64,000 nt of DNA from Mugil cephalus (Eukaryota > Chordata > Actinopteri > Mugiliformes > Mugilidae), in the NCBI RefSeq assembly GCF_022458985.1, contig NC_061790.1, positions 15,108,397-15,172,396 of the forward strand, given 5' to 3'. The translations under genes and the position numbers were made by a program. Under the pieces are notes generated by a model. The model searched no databases, was not told the origin of the DNA, and saw nothing but the letters and a program-made list of their open reading frames with translations. This document shows positions 36,483 through 48,524 of this stretch, one piece after another. Every line of letters starts with the position of its first letter. Positions within the stretch are counted from its first letter, which is position 1.

Positions 36483-37791
36483 CTGCGCAACTTTACCATA
36501 CATCATTGCCATGGCAGCAGACAGACAAACCAAACCAAACAAACCCAAAACAAATACGTCTGTATAAAAAGAAATCTACAGTAAAAAAAAAAGAAAAGAA
36601 AAAAAGAACGAATCAGCATGAAGACACGACACCTCAGAGGGAAAAAAGAACCGAGAGGCAAGTGCTCACACAGAGGTTAAAGTGGAAGGTTAGCCCAGGT
36701 CACCCTGGTCAATTCTTGCCCTGGTTAGTCAACGTTCAGCTCTGTTCATGGCAACGTCCCAACAGATCATTAGAGGGAGATTTATACAATGTTTTACAGG
36801 AGAAAATTCTTTCTTAAAGTTTCATTTCAGTTTAGAATAAAAAGTCCCAAACCCCTTAACATATATAGTGTATTAGTGCGTGTGTTTATACATATATATA
36901 TGTATGTATAGGCACACACAAACACAAACACACATAGCTATTAACATTTATCACGTTGCCGACTACAAAATCAAAATGCTGGACACAGATGTGTGAGCCA
37001 CATGTGGCCAGAGTTCTCGAGGTTTGGTCAAGTTTGCCATGATACCACTTGACGCGGTCTTGTTAATATAGAAAAACTGAAATGGTGATTCCCCAAGGCA
37101 TATTATACATTCATAATACTATGTGAGTATATCTGTGTGAGTTTGTGTCTGTGTTAATACACCTGACACCAATTAGAAATTATCTGCATTAAAGCAAAAC
37201 TCTGTTCGGGGGTGTGTGTGTGTCTGTGTGTGTGTGCAACCGTAAGTGTGTACGTCTATCTTTGTGAGGACCAAAGTGAATTTTTGACTTTAGGGACATT
37301 CTGGCCTGTCATCATTTTGGCTTATGACCATACAGGCAGTTTGGGGATTAAAATTTGGTTTTAGGGATTACTTAAATGTTAGGCTAAGGAATAAGGGAAC
37401 CATTTAGTAAATGAAGTCCTCACAAATATATAAGTACAAACGTTTGTTTTTAAATAGCTTGTCTGGGCTCCCGTTCTCATGACTGAAGCACATTTCCGTA
37501 GGAAACAATTGCACCTCATTGGCTCAAACAAACTAGCCAATCACCAATGACGGAAGCCAGAGCCCCTGCACCAACCCCATCATTGAGACCAGTATGGTGG
37601 CAGGTTGGGAAATGTGTGTGTATGTGTGTGTGTGTGTGTGACAGAGTGTGAATGTTGCATGTTTGTTGGGAGAAGATGGAAATGAGGGCCATAGTCCATT
37701 CCACTTGCAGAGTCCTCATGGATGGAGAAGAGGGGATGCGGTTTCCGTGGTGATGAAAGTGAAGTGTCGTTAAGTCGCACAGGGGAGAGGC
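36483..37791 (-). other. 3' UTR of selenoi between stop codon and SECIS
   Basis: This stretch is noncoding. It contains a GT microsatellite near 37211-37236, a GT tract near 37614-37640 and a MITE-like insert at 37261-37426. It is inferred to be transcribed because it separates the selenoi stop from the SECIS, unless a 3' UTR intron exists. Confidence 0.6.
37261..37426. mobile_element. MITE-like repeat inside the selenoi 3' UTR
   Basis: The ends tttgtgaggac (37261-37271) and gtcctcacaaa (37416-37426) are exact reverse complements, and the interior is noncoding. The sequence resembles a common teleost repeat that starts with ttgtgaggacc and ends with gtcctcacaaa. It separates the Sec codon from the SECIS. 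Confidence 0.6.
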
Positions 37792-40700
37792 CTAAACCTC
37801 AGCCCCTTTCAAGCCGATTCGCTCCTCCTCATGTCAGTCGGTGTTGGGCTTCTTGAGGGAGAAGGCGAAGATATTGAAGTGGTTGCTGAGTTGTTGTACC
37901 TAACAATGAAAAGGCAAAAATATATTAAACCTCAAAATATCATTTTCATTTCTGCAAAAGAGCATTTACTGGGGTGTGACCAAAATTTATGTTTACTTTG
38001 CCTTGATCACTATGCTTTTTGTCTGTTTAGTGTGGTGTGATTTGCTTCTTTTTGCTGCCAGATCTCCCTGGTAGCAGACACACCATCTCTCAACAGGGCA
38101 TTCCTTCCAATATTAAAGATAAATAAACAAAACTCCTTGTTGCTTGAGTGTATCACCATGATTCTATCTATGACTCCGAATACATAGTCCCACAGGGTTC
38201 AATTCTTGGACCATTGCTATTCAACCTGTACATGCTTCTTTCATGTTAGACCTGACATGTCATGGCTAATCACAGTTAAGCACTCAGATTTACTTTGTTC
38301 TCTCACTGAGTGACGATGGCCTAGTAGACAGTATTTCTCAGTCAAGGTAAATAAATGAAACTGCATCCTCCTCTGGCGGTCTTTACTGCACATTTCATTT
38401 CCTTAAAATGTGCAACTTATGACAAAACTGTAATAACGCCATCCTTTTATTTCAGATTCAGTGGATTTTGCCAAATAACACATCATATCATCACACTTTC
38501 ATTGCCTTCATGAGCTGCGTGTGACTGCAAGGACATGAATGCTGATACAGCTGATATCCGTCTGCACTGTCATTTTGACTTTCCTGCCTGCATAAGGTCA
38601 CCTAATAGATTCAAAAGTTTGTATGAAAGGAAAACCACAATGTTTGTGTGTGTTCTTACCACTGATACGCCGTAATGTATGTGTGCTAGTATGACGGCAG
38701 CTGTCCAGAAATAAAGCAGCAGAGTCTCATTGGTGACGACCCCCGTCAATACCGACAGTACCACCGCCGTCATGGGCAGCAATAACCAGGTCAGTGCCTG
38801 GCAACGTGTGTTACTCATCTGACACACAATTAGCTTACACTGAAAGACAAAAATGTGCAAAAACAAACAAAAAAAAAAAAAAGATTAAACATGCTACTCT
38901 ACAACACAGTGCAGAAACTGAATGTTAGACGGGAGTCGAAAAGTGCAGAAGAGAAAGAGAGACTCACCGTGACATTGGCGAAGGCTGTCCCCACCATGAG
39001 GTAGAAGATCCTGGGCTGGAGCTCAAGGATGTTTGAGGGAGAGAAGACAACCCACGTGGTGGACAAGATAAAGAGGAGGGCGGGGGAAAGGAAAGGCAGG
39101 AATGCTTCGTACAAGCTACTGTGCTTGAGAGTATTACTCCGGTGAGCCCTGAAAACCAGACCCAGAAGGTGACAAGTTCAGAAGACTGGGATAAAAACAA
39201 TTAACACATGACATAAAATGCTGATGCAAGCTACACTTACTTGAAGACATTGTAGAGGCTCATAGGCAAGGTCACAGTGAAGGAGCAGGCTGGAATTTAG
39301 CAAATAATAATGTTAGTAGCTGCTTCTCCAAATGAACTAAAGTATTTAGAGTGACCAAACAACTCACCTATGATCATAAAAGTGAAAAGGTCTCTATAGA
39401 GAAAGCGCCACAGGACTGGCTGGTACCAGGTTTCCACACCCACCACAGCAGTGACCAAGTAAACAAGGGAGATTGTCTGGAGATGGGGAATAAAACATTA
39501 CGTAGTTAGAAGGTTAGTATCTTAAGATTGCAACCATTCATCCATATCTTATCTTATAACCAGAGACAGCAGGTCAGCACAGCTTTTTATTTCTCCACAT
39601 TTTGATAGGCAGCAAGTGGCTGTAGCAAAGATTTGTGTTAAATGTGTTTATAAGCTCTTACCATTAGCAGTTAAAATAAGCTATATAATAAGCCAATGTT
39701 TAAAACATACATTACACCACTGGAAATAACTACCTCTACACAGCATTACAGAGAACAACGATATTCCTTTGTATCCATGTCTTCTGTAAGATCAACTGGC
39801 CTGAAAAAAAGTGGCAAGAGGTGAGTTGTGCGTGCTCTTACCACTTGGCTGATGTCGTATCCCCAGGGCAGAAACAAGATGCCAGTGTTATATTTCTCCC
39901 AATGAGACAGGATGAAGGAGAACAGCACCACCCACAATATGTAATAGAGTGTGCCCACACTCACGCCGCTCTCCCCACGGCCAAATATAGAATATACGGA
40001 GGCCACAAAGAAGATGCAGGCCCAGCTGTCCAGGCCGTGGTCAAAAAGCTCCCCTAGTGGTGTGGAGGAGTTGGTGCGCCGTGCCTGTTTACCGTCAACA
40101 CCGTCTGGGCAAAACACAGACACAGACACGGATCATTAGACACAGTGCATGTTTAAAAATACTTTTTAACATGTCTCACAACTCCACTGAGCTGAAGTTG
40201 GTGCCCACACTCACATAACTATTCAAAGTCAGTAACTTTCCTTCTTCCCACCACTGATCTGAACTATGCGCTTTTTATCCTCACATGGAAGTATTCTGGA
40301 AGCACATCCCGACAAGAAGCATGAGCACATTGTTCCATTTTAATGACTCACAAGGTACATGTCCACACAAGAGCACACAGTGAAACTGACAGTATATTAA
40401 ATCTGCATTTTCGGACTGTAGTGAAGATTAACAGCCCATGGCTAAATATGAGGTGATGTGACTAAGTGGCTCATAAAATGTAGTTCCTGTGTGTGGAAGG
40501 TGAAGTTCGTAATTGTGACGTTATTCTACACACGGCTGTGTACCAAGTGATGAGCAGCTTTGCTCAGGGGCTTGTGCAAACATTTCACCTTAACATTACA
40601 CCCTATTGTGCAAGTATGACTCTGTTGACAAGACTAATCCTACTTGAGACACTCAGGTGGATAGTGTTGAGGGTGTGGCACAATCAAAGATGGAACTTAT

Positions 40701-43700
40701 AGGTTACACACACCCTCAGATATATCAGGCGATCAAATGGTAAATATTAAACTGACTGCGTACAGTGTGTCAAAAGTCAACTGAAGGCGTTTCAGAATGT
40801 CACAGTGATCAACAGCCCATATTAATAGATAAATACAGAAGCAAATAAATACCAACATTTATTTTTAAAAAGGTGCTCAGATCAACCTAAACAGTTTGAC
40901 CTGCAACCTCCATGAAGGCTGATCAGATGACACAAGAATGGCATGACAACTTCCCGACGCACACAAAAAATGGCCTCAAGCTCCAGATACGTGGTCTGCT
41001 TTGTGATGTCCTGGACGCTGGACCAGAGCAGCAGGAAGCAGGAACCATGGACTGGCTCCTTGCAGGCTGTGTACACTGGCATCAGCAGCCAAGCATCATC
41101 ACAGATGAACATCTACCTATGAGAGCAGGTCATCCATCAAAGTGGACATTTTTTTTTTTTTTGCTTGCTTTTTGACAGGACAACAAAAGCTGCAATTCTG
41201 CCTTGGCCCAAGCGGATAAAGAGTGATGTTTCTGCATGGTGGGTCATACTATGGACGAAAAGACGACTTTTTTCTGTTCTTTCTATCAGCCAACAGGGAT
41301 TTAATGGAGTAGCTAAATAAGACTGTTGTAATTACTCTTCTAGCCTACTGGAATTTATTGTTGTGGCATCAGTATCATTTTTAAATGTAGCTTTCTGTGC
41401 ATATTTACTTTTTAGTTTATGTTACTGCACTAGTTCCCTTCCGTTATACTTATTCTACACTTACACTTGCTTACACATACTCTCTCTCTTACCAGGCCTA
41501 GCTTAAAACTATTTTCTATCAGATATCTAGGTTTAGTATTCCTGAGAAATTATTAACAAACAATCATCTTTCAGTCCTTATGTAAGTGAGTGAAACCTGC
41601 TTGAATAGTATTAGACTTGTTCTTAAAAATCGCCTTCATACACATTCAACAAAGACCGGCTTCAAACATATGATGACAGCCGAGACAGATCTCTGCAGTA
41701 CACACCTTCAACTCAGATTTAAGCCAACAAACAATCCAACTTAAGCGGGAAGAATTTAAAAGCAGGTTGTCTCATTCAAAAACTGAAGAATACATCCTTC
41801 TGTACAGTTAATATCCAAGAAAAGTATCAACGATCAAATGGGAACTTTTAGAGGAAAGGAATCATGCTTCCCCCACTGCCCTTCAACAAGTCAGAGAACA
41901 AACAACAGACAGGGGTCACTGAGGTTAGAACTCACCGAGTGTATAGGCTAAGAAGTTGAAGATCCCTGCAGCTACCCAGACCCAACTAGGCACGTGATCA
42001 TGTCCTGCAGCTGTGACAAAAATAAATAGCACAACATAAGGACACGGTGGAAAACTGAAAGGCATACATTAAGCAAACAGGCTTCCTACTTGATTTAATT
42101 CATATGAATCCAATATAAAATGGAAAAGGAATCAACTAATAATAATATTTTAGGTGAACCATTAACATGCGTGTTCAGTCTTGCAAGGACTCTTGTGGGG
42201 TTAGTCTGACTGGCCTTGATAGGGACTGCAGAGCTTACAGCTGCTTTAATGTACTTCATGTACCAGTGTGTAACTAACTATCTGGTTAGATGAGACAACA
42301 GACATGATAGAGAACAGTATCTTAACACAGGTGTGGACAGTCAATATTTGTTTATATTCCAAAAGATCATGTGGTTAGTGTACATGTTAACAGTGAGACT
42401 GTGTGCTGGTGTGTGCGCAAAGGACATAATGGGTAGTGATTAGCCTGCGCAACCATGGAAACATATCAGATTTCAGCAAGTGATGGACTTTGTCTTTCAT
42501 AAATAAAGTTACACGTGTCTGGTTCCTTCAACCTTTTCTAAAGCACAATGGTGAACACAACCAGCCTATAACATGTTTTAGCACAAGATAAACACAGGAT
42601 GGATGATGAGAAAGACCTACCAGAGGCAGAGAAGTCAAAGTCAAAGAAGGCCAACATAACAAAGTTCAACACGAGGAACATAAAGCCTGTAAATGTAATG
42701 AGGTTTGGAGCCAACCATGTTGGTAGAAACTGTAGACAGAGGGAAAACAGACAGTGAATAATAATTCATTAACATGTCACTCATCCATTACACAGACTAT
42801 CCTCATTCAGGTTTGAACAAGACAAATTTAAGACTTTTCTAGACATTTTAAGACCCTTACAGGTTCAATTTAAGACCTACATGAAGAGTAAAAAATACGG
42901 ACAATCAGAGACCTAGAATTACTTTACAGAAACATTCAGGGTAATGTCAGGAAGACACTAACTTGAAAAACAAGCCTTGATACAGATAAGTAGATAAATA
43001 TATCAGTGGCTATTGCATAAGAGAGGAACTGTCTGTCCATTTTACCAGGGATATGAATGCGTTCAAAACAATAACATTTGTCTAAAGTTGATAACAGACT
43101 AGTGCAGTCAGAGACTGAGGTGGTCTGACAGAGATAGAGAAAGTAGTGGTGGTGTGTATGGACGTCTGGTTACTGTATCACAGCAGACGGCTGGAAACCT
43201 CATTAATGATGTAGCGCGCACAGACACAGAGCTGAAAAGGTCTTTCTCACCTTCACCACAGAGTTCCAGAAAGGATGCATGACATACACAGACAGGGGAT
43301 TCGAGTCCACTGCGCTGTACTGCAAAAAGACACAGAATTTCACCTGTGAGGATGTAATTACACCACACACACATTTGATTCATTTCATCGCACTGCAAGT
43401 AAACCAATCCCATATGGCCTAATATGCAGCACATTGACTGGATAATATGGAGTTCCTTGTCAACACACAGATCACACAGATCAAAACAAACCTGATTCCA
43501 GTGTCCAAGTCTGTAACTTCACCCAGGTATGATGGACATGTATGCCCGATCCAGCATAATGTACTATGCTATCACTACTATCACTATGGTCTTCAAACTA
43601 TTCTAGAAGATTTTCCTATGAAGAGTACATGCTGCCACTAAGATGTGGCAGTTATAGATTTTCTTTTATTCTTTCTCTTAGTTCAACAGGAAAAGGGTCA

Positions 43701-45449
43701 AGGTTTTCATTTTCTAGTGACTACGAAAGGCTCGGCTATTGATTTTTAACTGTACTGTTCTCAGAGTTCAATTTAACCAGTGCAGTGTTTACTCTGGATA
43801 TAATGTAGCAGGCTAACCAAGGCGCCACATTAATACGACATAGCACTCTTTCAAATACTTAATTTAGAATTCTCACTTTGGATGATGGTCATTGTATTTT
43901 GTAATAAATAAATAACATAGGATGTTCCCCAAATAAAGAAGAATAACAAAGCAATGTGACTAATCATCACTACATTATGCAAAAATACACTAGAATTTAC
44001 ATCATCTTCCTGCACAAACAGGAACTGAGACAAACACACACTTGACCACCAAATAGGGGTGGCAGCAGAGCAAAGTGTGACAAAAAAATGTGACAATGAC
44101 AACAAGCCACTCTGTAGAGCAGTCTTCACGCTGCGTTCTACTGTTAAGTGCACTTTAGTCCACATTCTGAGAAACCAACCACTGTGTCACAGGGAGCAAC
44201 AATCCTTTCCTTCACTGTCATTTGTCCTTCAGACACCAATGCTAAAGGCACAGTGGCTTAGACACAGAGGGTGTCACTTAATAGGCAATTGTTGGGAAAT
44301 AGGTCTCTCACGATAAACAGAGCAGGGGAGTCGTTTCATGCAATAATGAAAGTGGAAGTTTTTAAACACGTAGCCTGAAATGTCTTCGCTTGAGATTATT
44401 AAAGTTATAGGACGTTACTAAAAGTTAAATTCTGGCCTCTTGTGGAAACTGATTATCACACTGATGCTCATCTTCAAGGGAATTAGCTGAACACTGACAG
44501 ATTCCAATGACATGCAGATTATGTAAATCTGTTTTAAAGCCTTTAACAACACATCTTCATGGTGGCTGGAAGGCCTTTGACAGTGATTACACATGACACT
44601 CCCATTTTTTTTTTTTTTTTGTTGGCGTTTCCCATCGCTGCACTGGTTCAAACTGAGTGGTCCCCTCCTCAGTTATTCATTACAGCAGCTCCTCGGCTGC
44701 CTTTCTTTCTGTATTTGCGAGATCAAGAAATAAGAACACAAATATCGAACTGGTTATTCGTATAAACTAAAAACATGATACGGGGGATCTGAAATGTGTG
44801 AAAATAATGGGCAAAGCACCATTATTTCAAAGCAAACGCTGGCAAATAAAGAGTGATGAGCTAGCTCATGTGCGCCATCGTAAAGCACCGCATAATAAAT
44901 AATGACACTTCCGACGAGACCTTTCAAAACAATAGTATTCAACATTATATATATGTATGAATCTATATAGTTTAAATAGAACCATTCGTTTCGTGTGTTA
45001 TAAATAACAAGTCCGTAGGGCTTGTTGTTACCGACGAGTTACTGAAGTAGCTCCAATGTTGTTTTTCTTCAGACAATGACCATGACTCGCGCTCGGGCCA
45101 AACAATTGTTGGTTCCTACAACTCAATGTTTAAACGCAACAGCATAAACAATAAATAAGAAGTAGTAACGTTACTAATGTTTAGAGCGTACAGTGGTAAT
45201 GAGTGACTGATTTTATTTTAAGAAAAAAGATGGTCAACATCCGTTAAGACTGTAGCTAAGTCTGGTTCCCTTCACACATTCTGACTACCAGGGAAGCACC
45301 CTGCAGATCGTGACAGCTAGCTGACACACACACACACACTGTGGGTTCAGAGGCTAGCTGCTAGCACGGTATTACGCTCTTTTAATCATTACCTTATACT
45401 TGTCGAAACCCGCAAGCTGCTCCTGAGTGACATACTCGTAAAGAGCCAT
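37792..45449 (-). CDS. selenoi: Selenoprotein I / ethanolaminephosphotransferase 1, 10 coding exons
   Basis: This enzyme transfers phosphoethanolamine from CDP-ethanolamine to diacylglycerol, the last step of the Kennedy pathway to phosphatidylethanolamine. It is a multi-pass membrane protein of the ER/Golgi. The exons, in transcript order, are 45393-45449, 43251-43319, 42621-42729, 41936-42010, 39842-40104, 39368-39476, 39241-39289, 38968-39148, 38660-38839 and 37792-37899. All junctions keep frame. The protein is 399 aa and starts [20 protein letters not shown]. The CDP-alcohol phosphotransferase motif DGx2ARx8Gx3Dx3D is complete at residues 107-129 (D107, A111, R112, G121, D125, D129). An in-frame TGA at 37834-37836 is read as Sec386 in [12 protein letters not shown], with the true stop TAG at 37792-37794. 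Reading the TGA as stop would give 385 aa. The gene is head-to-head with ost4. The close relatives cept1 and chpt1 lack the Sec tail. Confidence 0.95.
37834..37836 (-). other. UGA selenocysteine codon (Sec386)
   Basis: The TGA follows codons for KKPNTD and is followed by [13 protein letters not shown] and TAG. Known vertebrate SELENOI carries Sec about ten residues from its C-terminus in a similar context. The frame stays open beyond the TGA, and a matching SECIS lies downstream. Confidence 0.92.
37900..38659 (-). other. Intron 9 of selenoi, carrying a LINE scrap
   Basis: Donor is gtaaga and acceptor is ttgttag on the minus strand, in phase 0. It contains a plus-oriented LINE reverse-transcriptase fragment near 38150-38250. 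I see no other feature. Confidence 0.7.
38150..38250 (+). mobile_element. Non-LTR retrotransposon fragment (reverse transcriptase motif)
   Basis: Reading from 38184 gives [18 protein letters not shown]. This is the strongly conserved QGSxLGPxLFxLY motif of LINE reverse transcriptases. Similarity fades on both sides, so only a short dead piece remains. It is antisense to selenoi, in its last intron. Confidence 0.8.
40105..41935 (-). other. Intron 4 of selenoi
   Basis: The phase 1 intron ends in the acceptor ttgcccag, just before the codons for the catalytic motif. Apart from a T run at 41149-41162 I see no exon or recognised repeat. Confidence 0.65.
42011..42620 (-). other. Intron 3 of selenoi
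   Basis: Donor is gtaggt and acceptor is gtcacag on the minus strand, phase 1. Nothing further was recognised. Confidence 0.65.
42730..43250 (-). other. Intron 2 of selenoi
   Basis: Donor is gtgaga and acceptor is gtctacag on the minus strand, phase 0. No further feature was recognised. Confidence 0.65.
43320..45392 (-). other. Intron 1 of selenoi
   Basis: Donor is gtaatg after the KYK codons and acceptor is ttttgcag, phase 0. The short open frames inside show no family signature. A T run lies near 44607-44620. Confidence 0.65.
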
Positions 45450-45960
45450 GGTGGTGCGGCCTGGCTCAGCGACGAGATAAACGAATATCCCTTTCCTTTG
45501 AAAATGCAAATCCCCAACGTTAGCTGCCGAGTCGAAGCACCATCTAGCTTAGCCACCGCGTTCACGCCGGGTGAGGTGATGTCGAACCACTGAGGCCACG
45601 CCTACTCCCGCAGAGTGAAACTCCCTCAGATAACTTCAACCAGGGCTCACTACCGCCACTCAGGCCTGGAGGACAGCCCATAGACACATCTTTAAATTAT
45701 GTTTGTTTAAGCCACCTTATCGGGTATGGTGTCATCTGTGAAAATAGCTATAACGGCTACTGTCAAATACTTAACAGTCCCGTATAGTGATTAAGAGTAA
45801 TAATGATTTAATAGCAATGATAATTGATGACCGTGGTGGGATCTATCGTCTCTATCTCTAGAATGGTCTCTGTAACTTGACGTGGCTTTCCGCTTCAACC
45901 GGAACCAGCGTTCTTTTTCCTGTTCGTTGATGAGAGCTGGAGTACCACTCGAACCGACAC
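45450..45960. promoter_or_regulatory. Head-to-head promoter region of selenoi (minus) and ost4 (plus)
   Basis: The selenoi ATG is at 45447-45449 on the minus strand. The putative ost4 first noncoding exon ends with a clear donor (acat|gtaagt) at 45984. The roughly 0.5 kb between must carry both promoters. Visible elements are a CRE-like tgacgtgg (45879-45886) and ETS-like sites, tttccgct (45887-45894) and accggaa (45898-45904). No TATA box was placed with confidence. Transcription start sites are not known. Confidence 0.6.
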
Positions 45961-46521
45961 TAAAAGCCCAATTTAAAGAAACATGTAAGTATAAGCAGTA
46001 GTTGAAACGTATTGAAATGTGGTTAATGTTGTGATTTTAAGGGTTGTGATTGTTTTTAGGGGAATCATATGTGCGTTTCTTAAAGTGTCGGGTTTAACTG
46101 GCTAGCTATGCTAGGCTAACGTTGCACAGATTGGTGGTCTTAAATGAAAAATTGAAATAAAAAAATAACCGTCTGGTGGTGTATATTGTTACTATTACTA
46201 TAAGTATTTCCTACTAAAATATTAAAATGGCACATCTGCCGGCGTGTTAATGTGGTCAGAAGGTCGGTTTTGTCTGCATATTGGTTAGGTGCGTCAGCAT
46301 AGCTTCAACTGCACAGAAAATTTCATAAACTATTTCATAAATTATTTGTGGAATGCTTTTTAACACCTCGTATGTAGCTTTTGAAATCAAATGGCATTCA
46401 GACACGTGTATCACTATAGATACAAAGCTTGAAATAGTTATTTTATTTAGTGTACAATGTATTTTTGAGATTGTATGCATGTTTAAGGCTTACTGTCGTG
46501 GCATACCTGACTAAAGCATGT

Positions 46522-46522
<1 letters not shown>

Positions 46523-46572
<50 letters not shown>
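46523..46572 (+). repeat. AGAT tetranucleotide microsatellite
   Basis: There are twelve and a half uninterrupted AGAT units in the 5' UTR intron of ost4. The perfection of the run suggests it is polymorphic. Confidence 0.95.
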
Positions 46573-46573
<1 letters not shown>

Positions 46574-46654
46574 AAATGGACAAAGGTCTTGCAACATAAC
46601 GTAATGATTAAGTCCAAAACAAACAAATCCGTGCTCCCATCATCCATTGACTAA

Positions 46655-46822
<168 letters not shown>

Positions 46823-47280
46823 TATGCGAGTATGACTGGCGGGGTGAGTGCATTTTTCAGTTAACTTCAGCCACTATCTTATCGTTTTCTTTGTCAGTCA
46901 TGCTCCATTGTACCCTCTGGCAAATCAGGTTTGACTCAATGCTACAGTGCTACATTACTGAAGCATATTAATGGGAGGAAGCAGCAGGTGAATTATTTTG
47001 ATGGAGTGAAGAGTTAAAGGACTTTGAGTTGATACATCATCACTGAGCATGAGAAGAAAATGTGTGGAAAAACTGTATTTAAATGTGTAGTGACATCCCA
47101 CTTACATATTTTTCATCTATGCAAACAGCATAGACCCGTCTAACCTGTGAACCCACTTTAAGAACTTTTTTCGTCTCCACACAGGTGAGATGGGAGTGTA
47201 AGCCATCAACTGGAAACAACATTCCCCCCATCAAGTCCCCTTTCCAGAAGATGAATTTCTGTTTGCACAATGTTTTTTCT

Positions 47281-47286
47281 AATAAA
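47281..47286 (+). terminator. Poly(A) signal of ost4
   Basis: AATAAA lies about 100 bases into the putative last, noncoding exon, which follows the acceptor cacacag at 47178-47184. It is followed by a T/G-rich stretch, as expected for mRNA 3' end formation. Confidence 0.75.
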
Positions 47287-47305
47287 AATGTTTGACTTCC
47301 ATGGA

Positions 47306-48459
47306 CACTGATGTTTCAGTGAATTTCTTCAACTGTTCAAATGCATTCGAAAACACCCAAACATAAAACCCTAGCTTATGGAACTGGACACTGTAAAAGC
47401 GTTGTATCTTATGCTGCTGTGTCACCCTTTCTTTATTGGGCAGTAAAATGTGCATGTTCTGTGGTTAAATAAATGTCTTAAGTCAAAGTAAGTTTTACAG
47501 GTCTTCAGTGCCTTAGTGGGTGTAAATTCCTTCTTTAATTTCAGCGTCTACTTCCAGAAGCCCCTCATGGCCAACTACAGAGGAGCATCTTTATAACCTG
47601 ATGTTGCTGTTCATTCTTTTTAAAGGTTGTAGGCAGACAGGTGTGTAACCTTTTTTTTTTGTCATTTTTATGAACCTATGTTTAATACCTACTCTGAGTT
47701 GGACCTTCTGCACACAATCCTAAAACCACAAAGGTGATCACTAAGTAGTATGAGAGCTCTGCAACAGCCTACAACTGGGATTATTTAGCAACATAATTTT
47801 CATACAGCATAAAGCATCACTTTTCTGTTTAATCTGAGCTGTATTTCTTCTCTGGTAATGATCAGTGTCACAAAAACAAAGAGAAAGTCCTCTGGGATGA
47901 AAACATTTTTATAAAGCATTATATGCAAAGCACACAGAATCTGGAATAATAGCACACGTAACTCAAACATTTTTTTTTTGAGGTTATAAAGGTGATGTGC
48001 TCATCAACAACAATAAAAAAAAAACAGCCCTTTGCTGTAATATTACAAGTGGCTGACTGAAAATATTTACAGTACATAAAAGGATTGGTCAGAGTGTGGA
48101 ACATATATGTGTTAGGAGGGGACAGCAGAAAGAAGGGAGTAAAAACAATTCACAAAGAGAAATGTAGCTGAAATGTTAAAGGATATTTCAAGTATAGGTT
48201 CTTGCTCAACTGGAAAATTTCAAGGGGGTTTATTTTGTGCTACTCCTCCACTCCACTGTTGTAGCATCATGGAGCAAGGCACTTAACCCTGAGCTGTTTC
48301 TGGAAAAAATAAGTTACTCAGTGTTTGTAAAGACAAGCTCTTCATTCTGAATGTTGAACAGCGTGGCTGAAACAACATACCTGTCCACGAACAATAAAAT
48401 TGTTCTATTGCACATTATCAAGCCCCATATAATCCTTCTGTAACTACAAAGTCTACTAC
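47306..48459. other. Gap between ost4 and the minus-strand exon chain
   Basis: I see no gene here. The stretch holds T and A runs (for example 47650-47660 and 47969-47979) and AT-rich unique-looking sequence. The two flanking transcripts converge on it. Confidence 0.6.
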
Positions 48460-48465
48460 TTTATT
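48460..48465 (-). terminator. Poly(A) signal for the minus-strand exon chain
   Basis: On the minus strand AATAAA lies 60 bases after the TAG at 48525-48527, inside ctaaaataaagtag. This close spacing supports the view that the upstream open frame is the real end of a transcript. Confidence 0.6.
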
Positions 48466-48524
48466 TTAGGATAATTTTGAATTCACTTCACACAAAGTTA
48501 AAATAGTAGCCTTCTTTGCAGTTC

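Noticed and set aside
36347-36817. A 156-codon plus-strand frame across the SECIS region
   Set aside because: It overlaps an A-rich run and the SECIS on the opposite strand. The structure explains the sequence better than coding does.
37677-37717. Another ATGA-containing stretch in the selenoi 3' UTR, considered as the SECIS
   Set aside because: It lacks a paired helix II and a matching GA partner. The element at 36419-36482 satisfies all core features.
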